Assembly (NCBI GenBank): GCA_021808525.1
Contig: JAKBBK010000007.1
Coordinates: 16,335-80,334, forward strand
From: Pseudomonadota bacterium
GTDB taxonomy: Bacteria; Pseudomonadota; Gammaproteobacteria; Burkholderiales; Burkholderiaceae_C
Length of the DNA stretch: 64,000 nt
Direction of reading: 5' to 3'
Shown here piece after piece: positions 47,113 to 56,045 of this stretch. Both the position numbers and the translations under genes were made by a program. The first letter of the stretch is position 1, and every line of letters begins with the position of its first letter. The notes beneath the pieces are model-generated. The model worked only from the letters and a program-made list of their open reading frames with translations. It was not told where the DNA came from and did not search any database.

Positions 47113-47694
47113 TCACGGCGCGGAATGCTGTGGCCGCGCCGCGTCGGCCGCGACGCGCAGCCCCTTCAGCAGCGCCTGGATCTGCGCCTGGCCCACGGCG
47201 GCCAGCGCCTGATAGCCCCAACCCGAGCGCGCGCCGCTGGCGCTCCACACCACGCGGCCGTCGGCCACGTCACGCAACTCCAGCACCACGCCCACGGCGG
47301 GCTCGCTGTCCACGCCGGTCTTGTAGCGCCATTCGGTCACGCTGCCGCCCAGCGCATAGCGCGCGCCCTGGCGCCGTGCCCACTGCAGGGCCTGCCGCGG
47401 ACTCGGGGCCGGCGCGGCGCTCAGCAGATCGGTCTCCGGCTGTGGATAGCTCAGCACCTGGCGCAGCCCTTGCTGACGCAGCAGGGACACGGTGATCGCC
47501 TGCGCGCGCTGCGCGGCCAGCGGCACGTCGGTCAGGTTGGCGAAGGGCAGCACGGCCAGCCTGTCCCCCGCGCCCAGCATGGGAGATGCCGAGGACACGG
47601 TGGCGACGGCACAGCCGCCCAGGAGCAGCAGGGCCGGCAGGGCCAGCATGGCCAGCCAAGCGAGCGGGCGGCGGAGCAAGAGGGTTCGTGACAT
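47113..47694 (-). CDS. pelC: Pel polysaccharide outer-membrane lipoprotein PelC
   Basis: Lipobox LLLLGGC; AVLPFANLTDVPLAAQRAQAIT; WRYKTGVDSEPAVGVVLELRD. Confidence 0.9.
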   Translation of the reverse strand: MSRTLLLRRPLAWLAMLALPALLLLGGCAVATVSSASPMLGAGDRLAVLPFANLTDVPLAAQRAQAITVSLLRQQGLRQVLSYPQPETDLLSAAPAPSPRQALQWARRQGARYALGGSVTEWRYKTGVDSEPAVGVVLELRDVADGRVVWSASGARSGWGYQALAAVGQAQIQALLKGLRVAADAARPQHSAP

Positions 47695-47726
47695 GACAAT
47701 CTCCGGACGTTGGCAAAACAAGATAT

Positions 47727-50700
47727 CTAGGGACCAAACCACATGCGGTACTGCAGGGTCCATTGCAGGCTCTGGCCCGAGGCATCGCGCAGGCGCTGGT
47801 AGCCCAGGGCGAGCTGATCCCCGCCCAGCAGCGGTCCGCGCAGGCCGACATCCACGTTGCGGGTCAGGCCCAAGGTACGTGATTGCAGCAGGTCGAGTTC
47901 ACCATAAGGCATCCAGCGCCCGGCATAGCCCCGCGCATGGTCCATGCCCAGGCCGATCCCGACCCCGAAGGCGCTGTCGCTGATGGGCATGAACAAGCTC
48001 GCGTCCGGTACCGCTGCGCCGGGAACCAGCCCGGCGTAGGCCGGCAGGCGCAGCCCGGCCACCGTGCTGAAGTCCTGCTGGTAGCCCAGGAGCTTGAGCT
48101 CCACGTCGGGCTCGCCCAGCCGCAGTCGCAGGCCGATCTGGGCCTGCAGCGCGCGGCCGCTGCCCAGCGCCTGGCCCGAGCGCGTGCGGTAGCGCATGCC
48201 GGCCGCCGTGAGGCTGGCGTACATGCGCCCGAAGTCGCGCTGCAGGCGCAGTTGCAGGCGGTCGCGCGCGCCCGCCACCAGCAGCGCGGCGGATTCGTCG
48301 GCGACGGCGTTGCGCTCGATCTGGATGCGGCTGTCGATGGCCCAGGGCAGGCGCGCCGAGGCTTCGAGCTTCCACCCCTGCGCCAGGCCCACGGCGCGGT
48401 TGCGGGTCCAGCTCAGTCCCAGGCTGCGGTGCCCACCCCGCCAGCGCAGGCCCAGGCTCGCGTCACTCCACCATCCCGGCAGGCCCACCAGGGTCGACGC
48501 ATCGGCGCTGCCCAGGGTCTGGCGCGCGGCGTCGAGGTCCAGGCTCCAGTGGCGGTCCGCCTGCCAGTGCAGGCTGGCCCGGGGGCCGCGACGCACCACG
48601 CTGCCCAGGCGCAGGTCCTGCCATTGCAGGTCCGCCGTGCTGGCCAGCGCGAGTTCACGCGCCGCGGTCTGCGCCTGCAGTGCACGCAGCTGCGGGGAAT
48701 CCTGCCCGGAACGCGCCGCCCGCTCCAGCACGGCCTGGGCGAGGCGCAGCGAGCGCCCCGCCTGGCCGGCTGCCTGCTCGGCCTGCACAAGATCCGGCGC
48801 CTGCAGTGCGGCGGCGCCTGTGCCGCGCAGATCCCTCGCGATGGCCGGGGCGTCCCGAGCCCCCAGGTCGAGTTGCAACCGCAGGGACTGACGCGCGGCC
48901 GCCGACAACGCCTGGTGCGCCAGCCACCAGCGCGCCGCCGAGCGGGTGTCGAGGCCCGCCAGCCAGTCGGCGATGGCCGCGTCGGCGCGCTCGCGCTGCT
49001 TGGGGCTGAGCGTGCCACGCTGCAGGCGCGAGCGCAGCGCGGCGAGCAGGCTCTGCTGCCCTGACGCGCCCACGTAGCGGCGCGAAAGGCGCAGTCGCGC
49101 GATCAGCTCGCCCAACCCGGCATCGGCTGGGGCGGGAGCTCCGCGCGGTGCCTGCGCCGGGCGGCGCAGCAGCTCCCAGGCACGGCCCCAGGCCAGAGCG
49201 GCGCGGCGCGCGTCGCCGAACTGTTCCCACAAGTCACCATAGTCCAGCAGCCACAGCGCATCCGAGGCATGGGCCGGGTACAGGCGCTGCGCGTAGCCCA
49301 GCGCCTCGCGCGTGTCTCCCAGGGCCTGCGCCGCCGCCAGCGAAACCTCCAGGCCCTCGGCGCTTGCGCGCAACGCCGGGGCGAAGCCCGGGAAATGCCG
49401 GCGCAGGCAGGCGCGATCGCCACTGTCGATGCAGATCCACAGCAGGGCGATCTCGTAGCCGCGGTCGCCGGGGGCCAGGCGCAGGGCCTGCTCCTGGTCG
49501 GCCAGGGCGAAGCGCCAACGCCCCAGCGCCTGCCAGACCTGGGCGCGCGCCGCGTACATGTCGGCTCGCCGGGACAGCTGCGCCCACACCGCGCTGTCGC
49601 CCACCTGCTCCTGCCATTGCCGCAGCCCCTGCGCACTGGGCTTGCGCTGCAGCAGCTGCAACCACAGCAGGGCCAGTTCGCGGCTCGGGGCGCGGGCCCA
49701 GGCCTGGCGCAGCAGCGCCAGCGCGGCCGGCACGCCGCGGCTGCGCCGGGTCAGCAGGATCAGGCGCTCGACCTGATAGGCGCCGAGTTCGCCGCGCATG
49801 GAGCCATCGGCCCACACCGAGGCATAGGCCTGCTCGGACCGGGCATCGCGTCCGAGATCCCAGGCCAGGTCCCCCAGCAGGCGCTGGTGCGCCGCGCGCA
49901 GGCTCGCCGGGCCCGGCAGCGAAGGGGTCGAGGCCAGGACCTCGAGGGCGGCGTGGAAACGACCGTCCTGCACCAGGGCGTTCGCGTAGTCGATGCTCGC
50001 GCGCAGATCCAGCTTGCCGCGACGGGCCGCCTCGGCGTAGACCTGCAGGGAGCGTCGGACCTCCCCCATATTGCCCAGCAGCCATGCCAGTGCGGGAAGC
50101 AGGCGGGGATGCGAGCGCGCGCCGCGGCGCAGCACCCGCACGGCGCCTTGCGCATGCCCGGCCGACTCCAGGGTCTGCGCGTAGCGCAGCCAGTCCTGCT
50201 CGCTCAGGGGGCCGTGGGCGGCGCGTTCGCGCCAGTACAGCTCGAGGCCGGCCCCCGCATGCTGTCCCAGCGCGAGCCGGTATACCTGCGCCAGCGCGAG
50301 CTCCGAGTAGTGCCTGCGCAGCAATTGCATCCATTGCCCGAGCGCCGCATCGGGATGCCCGCTCCATTCCAGGACTTGCGCCCGGCGCCTCTGCCACCGA
50401 GGGTCCGCGGGGGTGGCGACCAGCGCCGCGTCCGCGACGCGCAGCGCCTGGCCCGGGTGCCCCGAACCCAGGAGCACCTGCCAGGCCAGCTCGCGCCGCG
50501 ACGCGTTCATCTGGCGCGCCAGCACGGCGGCCGGCTGCTGGACATCGACGCAACGGTGCAACCACTGCATCGCCCTGCCGGGACGGTCCGCGCCCAGTGC
50601 GAGTCGCACCATCATCCAGCGCACGCCGGGCCCGACCTCGGCACGCTCGACCGCGCGCTCGGTCAGGCGCCAGGCCAGCAGGGGCTTGCCCGAGGCCAGC

Positions 50701-51401
50701 AGCACCCGAGCAGCGGACCGGATCAGGCGATCGCGCACCGCGGGGTCGCGCGCGTGCTCGGCGGATGAGAACAGCACGCGGGCCGCCAGCTCGTATCGAC
50801 CCGCGTCGACGAGCAGGGCCCGCGCCTGGCGCGCGCTGGCCGCGTCCAGGGGCAACAGCCGCAGCAGCGACGGCTCCAGCCAGGGCGGCGTGACGCTGGA
50901 GAAACGCCGCGACAACTCCACCGCGGCCTTCCACTGCGCGAAGTCGGCGGGCCGCAAGCCGGCGATCAGGCGCTGGATCGCCGCCCGTGCCTGCCCCATG
51001 GCCGTCGTGTCGCGCGAGGCGACGGCCTGGTCCCAGATGGCCTCCCAGGCGCGCAGGCGCAAGGCATCGACCCGCTCGCCCCGCAGGCCGTCGAGTTCGC
51101 CCAGGGCCTGGCGCGCGCGTCCGACATGCAGGTAGCGCTCGCCGAGCATGGTGCGCAGCGTCGGGTCGCCGGCGCGCAAGGCCGAGAGCTCGCGCAGGTA
51201 GTCGATGGCCAGCGCGTCGTTGCGGGTGCGCGCCAGCAGGGGCAGCAGGGTCCTGCCCGGATAGGCCACCACCAGCAGGGCCACGCACAACAGGGCGAGC
51301 CCGATCAACTCGCCGCGAGGGAAAAGCTGGTTTCGCCGTGGGTCATCCACCCCGACATGCAGGGCATCCGCGGCTGGCGACTGTTTGCGCGGGCTCGGCA
51401 A
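47727..51401 (-). CDS. pelB: Pel polysaccharide TPR/porin PelB
   Basis: 1224 aa; long TPR array and C-terminal beta-barrel ending QSLQWTLQYRMWFGP; operon position. Confidence 0.93.
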   Translation of the reverse strand: MPSPRKQSPAADALHVGVDDPRRNQLFPRGELIGLALLCVALLVVAYPGRTLLPLLARTRNDALAIDYLRELSALRAGDPTLRTMLGERYLHVGRARQALGELDGLRGERVDALRLRAWEAIWDQAVASRDTTAMGQARAAIQRLIAGLRPADFAQWKAAVELSRRFSSVTPPWLEPSLLRLLPLDAASARQARALLVDAGRYELAARVLFSSAEHARDPAVRDRLIRSAARVLLASGKPLLAWRLTERAVERAEVGPGVRWMMVRLALGADRPGRAMQWLHRCVDVQQPAAVLARQMNASRRELAWQVLLGSGHPGQALRVADAALVATPADPRWQRRRAQVLEWSGHPDAALGQWMQLLRRHYSELALAQVYRLALGQHAGAGLELYWRERAAHGPLSEQDWLRYAQTLESAGHAQGAVRVLRRGARSHPRLLPALAWLLGNMGEVRRSLQVYAEAARRGKLDLRASIDYANALVQDGRFHAALEVLASTPSLPGPASLRAAHQRLLGDLAWDLGRDARSEQAYASVWADGSMRGELGAYQVERLILLTRRSRGVPAALALLRQAWARAPSRELALLWLQLLQRKPSAQGLRQWQEQVGDSAVWAQLSRRADMYAARAQVWQALGRWRFALADQEQALRLAPGDRGYEIALLWICIDSGDRACLRRHFPGFAPALRASAEGLEVSLAAAQALGDTREALGYAQRLYPAHASDALWLLDYGDLWEQFGDARRAALAWGRAWELLRRPAQAPRGAPAPADAGLGELIARLRLSRRYVGASGQQSLLAALRSRLQRGTLSPKQRERADAAIADWLAGLDTRSAARWWLAHQALSAAARQSLRLQLDLGARDAPAIARDLRGTGAAALQAPDLVQAEQAAGQAGRSLRLAQAVLERAARSGQDSPQLRALQAQTAARELALASTADLQWQDLRLGSVVRRGPRASLHWQADRHWSLDLDAARQTLGSADASTLVGLPGWWSDASLGLRWRGGHRSLGLSWTRNRAVGLAQGWKLEASARLPWAIDSRIQIERNAVADESAALLVAGARDRLQLRLQRDFGRMYASLTAAGMRYRTRSGQALGSGRALQAQIGLRLRLGEPDVELKLLGYQQDFSTVAGLRLPAYAGLVPGAAVPDASLFMPISDSAFGVGIGLGMDHARGYAGRWMPYGELDLLQSRTLGLTRNVDVGLRGPLLGGDQLALGYQRLRDASGQSLQWTLQYRMWFGP

Positions 51402-51410
51402 TGCGCCCCC

Positions 51411-54284
51411 TCAGGCCCGCCGCAGCAGCAGGTCCAGCGAGGTGCCCTGGCCGTGAACATGCCATTGCTCGCCCTGCCGGCGGGCCGTGACCCCCGGGCT
51501 GGGCGCCAGGGTCCAGCCCGCCGGAAGGCGCAACACCGCCTCGACCGGCACGAAACCCTGCAGGCGCAGGCGCTGGGAACCTGCCTGCGCGGGCTCCCAG
51601 GCCACCACGTCGGCGTTCGCCTCCATCAGCATCGGCCGCGCCGCGGCCGCCGCGCCGACCCGCAGCACGGCATCGCCGGCCAGCACGTGCACGTAGCGCC
51701 GCGATCCATGATGACTCCAGCCCACCACCTGCGCGCAGCCCTCGAGGGCCGGCTCGGCCACGCCGCGGGGCTGCGCCCATTCCCGGATCTGCTCGGCGCC
51801 GCGCAGACGCCAGCCACCGCCCAGGAGGCGCGCCACGGTGGCGCTGCGCCACTGCACCACGCTGCGGGAATACTGCCGCCCCTGAATGGGGTGCACCGCC
51901 TGCGCCAGGGCCCAGCGAAACACCTTGTGCAGGCTTTGCAGGCCGGCCTCGCGGGTGACGATGTAGGGATGGAAGTAGATGTCGATGGGCTTGAGGCGCC
52001 GCGGCAGATCGGTCATCTCGTAGGTTTCGATGGCCCGCTCGAAACCGAAGTAGGGTCCGTGCCAGTCGTGGGTGTAGTCCTCCTCGTTGGAACAGGCCGC
52101 GTAGACCTGGAACCACGAGCCCTTGGGAATGCCCATCGGGCCGACCAGCGAAACACTGGGCGCCGAGCGCGTGATGGTGGCGCCTCCGCCGTTGATGTTG
52201 GCCATGCCCGCGGCATAGGCCATCTCCACCGCCTTCACCGGGGGATTGCAGTCCCCCGGCCACAGCAGCATGTCGCAGGGCTTGCCCGGCGGGCACAGAT
52301 GCTTCTCGATGTAGTCCCTGGCGCCGGTCACGTTGCCGGCGGTGCTGAAACGGTAGTTCGGCAGCGGCAGGTAGTTGCCGACCCCGCCATAGCCCTTGCC
52401 CGTGGGAAAGCGGGCGTGGTAGCGCGAGGCCAGCACCCAGTCGAAGGGATGGGACCAGGTGTGGCTGCCGGCCTCCACCCACGGCAGGGCATACATGCGC
52501 CGCGCCCAGTACTGCGATTGCGAGGCGACCGCCGGGTACAGGCCTTCGCTGCTGACCTCCCCGACGATGATCGAGCCGACGATCGGAATGCGGTACTGCT
52601 CCAGCACTTCGCGCACCAGCACCTGCCCCGCGATCGGGGAGCCGGGGCGCAGGCAGGCATTGGGCCAGCCGTCGCCGTCGAAGTGCGCCATGAGCACGCG
52701 GCGCCCGAAACGCGTGGTCAGGTCGGGCATCGGGTCGTCGGAAACCCGCAGCGCGGCCCGGAAGAACTCGATGGGGTCGATCGACCAGCGGGTGCCGTTG
52801 CCGCCGGGCAGGTTGAACACGCCGAAGGCGCCCAGCGCGTAGCCCCCCCAGGCGGTGATGGCCGCCCCCTGCATGCGCCTGCCCTGGGCGTCCACCGCCG
52901 TCAGCCAGGGCTGCGCATGGGGCCCGGCGTCCACTTCCACCGCGCTGAGCGCATCGACGATGGGCAGGATCTCGCCCGCGGGGGTTCCGGGTGCGCGGCG
53001 GATCTCCAGGGGCCCCGCCAGCGCTCGCTGGCCCACCCGCACTCCGAGTTCGCCGAGAAACTGCGGGTCCAACGCCCCCAGCACGGCCACCGGCACCCCC
53101 TCGTCGCGGGCCCTGCGCAACCAGGCGCCCAGGCCTTGCGGAACCCTGGACGCGTCGGGGTAGAGCACGATGCCGGCCACGCGCCCCGCCAGGGCCTTGT
53201 CGGGCAGAGCCGAGCCCATGTAGCGATAGTCGGGCACCAGGCCCAGATGCTCCAGCGGCATGGCGCCGTACAGGTGGGCGCCCTGCGCCTGGAGCTCCGG
53301 GGCGTCGCCCTGCTCGCAGGAATGCAGCAGCCAGACGCGTCGCGGCACCACCTCGACGCCGCCGACTCCCAGGCTGCTGAGCATGCCGTCGGCCACCCAG
53401 GGAATCAGGCCCTGCTCCGCGATGCGCGCCGCCGTCCGTCGCGCCAGATCACGCTGCGCCACGGCGCAGTAGTCGATGGCGATTCCCGGCAGCGCGAATC
53501 GCTCCCGCATATCCTGGAACCGTGCCATCAGCCAGGCGCGATCGTCCGCGGAAACGTCCACGTAGGCCCGGCTTCGCGGGTCCCAGCCCTGGTACAGGGA
53601 CTCGGCGGCGATGGCGTCGATGGCGGCGGCGAGCCGGGCATCGACGAGCTCGAAACCCCGGTTCAGGATCAGGCGCATGCCGGGAAAGGACCCCACCAAC
53701 TCCTGCAGGGTCTGGCGCAGCGCCTGCTCCTGGCCTTGGCGCTGCGCGGGCGTGCTCGCCGCCAGCTGATAGGAATCCAGCGTGTCGAGAAACAAGCCGC
53801 GGAACCCGGCCTTCCACAACGGAGCCACGATCTGGTCGCGAAGGAATGCCCTCCACCCCGGCGCGGTCTGGTCGATCACCCGCGTGCCCCAGCTGGGATT
53901 GCTCGCCGCCGTCCAGCTGGCCGGCAAGGACTTGAACCGGGGATCCTCGGGGTCGATCTCCCCCACCGACACATAGGCGAAGGGCCGGGTATACGGGCCG
54001 AAGGCGGTGCGCAGATCCTTCGCTTCGGCCAGCGCCGGCTGCGGCTGCACCACCACCCAGTCGAAGGCCCCGAGTTCGTCGAAGGGGATGTCGTCGCCGT
54101 AATAGAACGCCACCGCCGGCCGCTCCTGCGCGGCCGACCGGCCGCCCCCCGAGGAGCTGGTCGTCGCTCCAGGCGCGGCCGACGCGTGCGCCGCGGGCAG
54201 CGTCGCGCACCAGGCCCGGCGGCTCCACGGCAGGGCGGCCGCACAGCCTTGCATCAGGGATCGAAGAAAACGTCTACGTCGCAT
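51411..54284 (-). CDS. pelA: Pel polysaccharide deacetylase/hydrolase PelA
   Basis: VAFYYGDDIPFDELGAFDWVVVQP hydrolase domain, HFDGDGWPN, SHTWSHPFDW deacetylase motif, LLWPGDCNPP. Start MRRRRFLRSL. Confidence 0.96.
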   Translation of the reverse strand: MRRRRFLRSLMQGCAAALPWSRRAWCATLPAAHASAAPGATTSSSGGGRSAAQERPAVAFYYGDDIPFDELGAFDWVVVQPQPALAEAKDLRTAFGPYTRPFAYVSVGEIDPEDPRFKSLPASWTAASNPSWGTRVIDQTAPGWRAFLRDQIVAPLWKAGFRGLFLDTLDSYQLAASTPAQRQGQEQALRQTLQELVGSFPGMRLILNRGFELVDARLAAAIDAIAAESLYQGWDPRSRAYVDVSADDRAWLMARFQDMRERFALPGIAIDYCAVAQRDLARRTAARIAEQGLIPWVADGMLSSLGVGGVEVVPRRVWLLHSCEQGDAPELQAQGAHLYGAMPLEHLGLVPDYRYMGSALPDKALAGRVAGIVLYPDASRVPQGLGAWLRRARDEGVPVAVLGALDPQFLGELGVRVGQRALAGPLEIRRAPGTPAGEILPIVDALSAVEVDAGPHAQPWLTAVDAQGRRMQGAAITAWGGYALGAFGVFNLPGGNGTRWSIDPIEFFRAALRVSDDPMPDLTTRFGRRVLMAHFDGDGWPNACLRPGSPIAGQVLVREVLEQYRIPIVGSIIVGEVSSEGLYPAVASQSQYWARRMYALPWVEAGSHTWSHPFDWVLASRYHARFPTGKGYGGVGNYLPLPNYRFSTAGNVTGARDYIEKHLCPPGKPCDMLLWPGDCNPPVKAVEMAYAAGMANINGGGATITRSAPSVSLVGPMGIPKGSWFQVYAACSNEEDYTHDWHGPYFGFERAIETYEMTDLPRRLKPIDIYFHPYIVTREAGLQSLHKVFRWALAQAVHPIQGRQYSRSVVQWRSATVARLLGGGWRLRGAEQIREWAQPRGVAEPALEGCAQVVGWSHHGSRRYVHVLAGDAVLRVGAAAAARPMLMEANADVVAWEPAQAGSQRLRLQGFVPVEAVLRLPAGWTLAPSPGVTARRQGEQWHVHGQGTSLDLLLRRA

Positions 54285-54467
54285 ACTGGCAGGGGGCGCC
54301 GCGCCGAGGCCCGGACAATCCCGCCATTGTGCAATGACGAGCGGCAATGCGCGGAGTTTCTGTAGCTTAAATCGAACAATCCTCGCCAACTTCGCGGCGC
54401 ACCTGGCTATTCCACGCGGCTGGCGCAATATCGTTCCGGACGCTCTCGCGCGGCATCGCGCCGGCCC

Positions 54468-56045
54468 TCAATACGGCGCGAGCAGTGCATACATGTTGCT
54501 GCGGTATGGCCCGGCGCCCTGCAGCAGCAGCGCCTTGCCGGCGCCGCTCATGCCATGCGCGATCTTGCCGGCATTCACCAGCGTGCGCAGTGCATCGAGC
54601 CGGTCCCCGCTGGTCAACGGCCCCAGGATCAGCGCGACGTCCTTCGCGTGCAGGTTGCCCGCGAGGTCGCCGGCCACCAGCGCGATGGCATTGCTGCGGA
54701 AGGCGTCGGAATTCGCGACCATGCTGGCGACATCCGCAGCCGACAGCCCCTGCCGCACCTTTCCCGCCTGCTGCAAGCTCTGCAGCACATTGAGGCAGTC
54801 CCCGTTGCGCGCATTGCCGATGAGGCTCACGACATCCTGGGCGTCGAGCCCGCCGGCCAGCGCGGGGCTGAGCAAGGCGACTGCATTGGGCCAGAACGGC
54901 TCGGTACCCCCGAGAATGGCCAGCGCACCCTTGGTCGACAGCCCCTGCTTGATGCGCCCGGCCTGGATCAGGCTGCGCAAGGCGTCCAGGCGGTCGCCAC
55001 TGCCCAGCGGGCCCAGGACCGCGGCGACCTGCGCACCATCGAGTCCCGACTGAAGGGCCGGAGCCAGCAGTTGGACTCCGTTGGATCGAAAGGGGTCGAT
55101 GCCGTTCAGCAACTTGACGGCCTGCTCGACGTGCAGGCCGAAGGGCAACTGCCCCTTGCTCTGCGCGTCGCGAAGCATCTGCAGACGGTCGCCTTGGCTG
55201 CTGTTGCCGAGAATCGAGAGCAGGCCCGAGACGTCCGGCGCGGGAGGCGCTGCCGACGCAGGCGCAGGCTTGGCAGCGGCGGTCGCGCTCGCCGGAGATG
55301 GAGCCGGCGCCGGTGCCGCCGGGCTCGGCTTCGCCACAGCACTCGCCAGCACCGGCGTTGCCGCGGCCACCTGGGTCGGTGCCGGAGCATCGGCGCGTGC
55401 TGCGACGGCCCCCGGGTGCGTGGAGCCGGCGGCGGGCGCCGACGCGAGCACTGCCGCCGCCATCGCGACCGGCTTGCGCGATGCCGACGCATGGCGGCCG
55501 AACAGTCCGCCCATCCATGCCGCGCCCGCAGCGACGACGATCAAGCCAGCAGCGCCGAGAGCGACGAGGGGGCTCTTGCCCCTGCCACGCCGACGCGGCC
55601 CACCCGCGGGCCCCGGCTGGGTGCCATCCAGTTCGCCGAGCATGCCGCCGATGTGATCGCACAGCTCGTCAAGCTGGCGGTCGAAATCGTCGAACAGGTC
55701 GATGAATTGGCGATTCGACAACTGGTATTGAAGCGCTCCCGATGCGGGCACGTCCTCGATACGCGCGGGAATGATGATCTTCTTGCTCGCCAGCGAGAGC
55801 TCCTTGGCGATCTCGGCGGAGGCGTTCGCGTTCGCCGAGAACACCAGCACCACCGCACGCGCGCTTTCGATGGCGGCCACGATGCAGGATTGATAGTCCG
55901 ATCCTGGGGGAATGTCGCGCGAACTGATCCAGGCATCGATGCTGCGCGCGCGCAGCCGTTGGTAGATCTTTTCGGCAAGCTTCTTGTCGGCGCTCGAGAA
56001 GGAAATGAAGACTTTCATGGTGTTGTTGTCGTGCGGAGTGATCAT
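54468..56045 (-). CDS. TIR-domain protein: TIR, single TM, Ala/Pro linker, four 65-aa repeats
   Basis: TIR motif KVFISFSSADKKLAEKIYQRLRARSIDAWISSRDIPPGSDYQSCIVAAIESARAVVLVFSANANASAEIAKEL; TM PLVALGAAGLIVVAAGAAWMGGLFG; GDRL-type repeat at residues 285, 350, 415, 480. Confidence 0.9.
   Translation of the reverse strand: MITPHDNNTMKVFISFSSADKKLAEKIYQRLRARSIDAWISSRDIPPGSDYQSCIVAAIESARAVVLVFSANANASAEIAKELSLASKKIIIPARIEDVPASGALQYQLSNRQFIDLFDDFDRQLDELCDHIGGMLGELDGTQPGPAGGPRRRGRGKSPLVALGAAGLIVVAAGAAWMGGLFGRHASASRKPVAMAAAVLASAPAAGSTHPGAVAARADAPAPTQVAAATPVLASAVAKPSPAAPAPAPSPASATAAAKPAPASAAPPAPDVSGLLSILGNSSQGDRLQMLRDAQSKGQLPFGLHVEQAVKLLNGIDPFRSNGVQLLAPALQSGLDGAQVAAVLGPLGSGDRLDALRSLIQAGRIKQGLSTKGALAILGGTEPFWPNAVALLSPALAGGLDAQDVVSLIGNARNGDCLNVLQSLQQAGKVRQGLSAADVASMVANSDAFRSNAIALVAGDLAGNLHAKDVALILGPLTSGDRLDALRTLVNAGKIAHGMSGAGKALLLQGAGPYRSNMYALLAPY

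Noticed and set aside
51126-54365. 1079-aa plus-strand ORF opposite pelA
   Set aside because: Antisense artefact; pelA motifs and operon context are unambiguous on minus.
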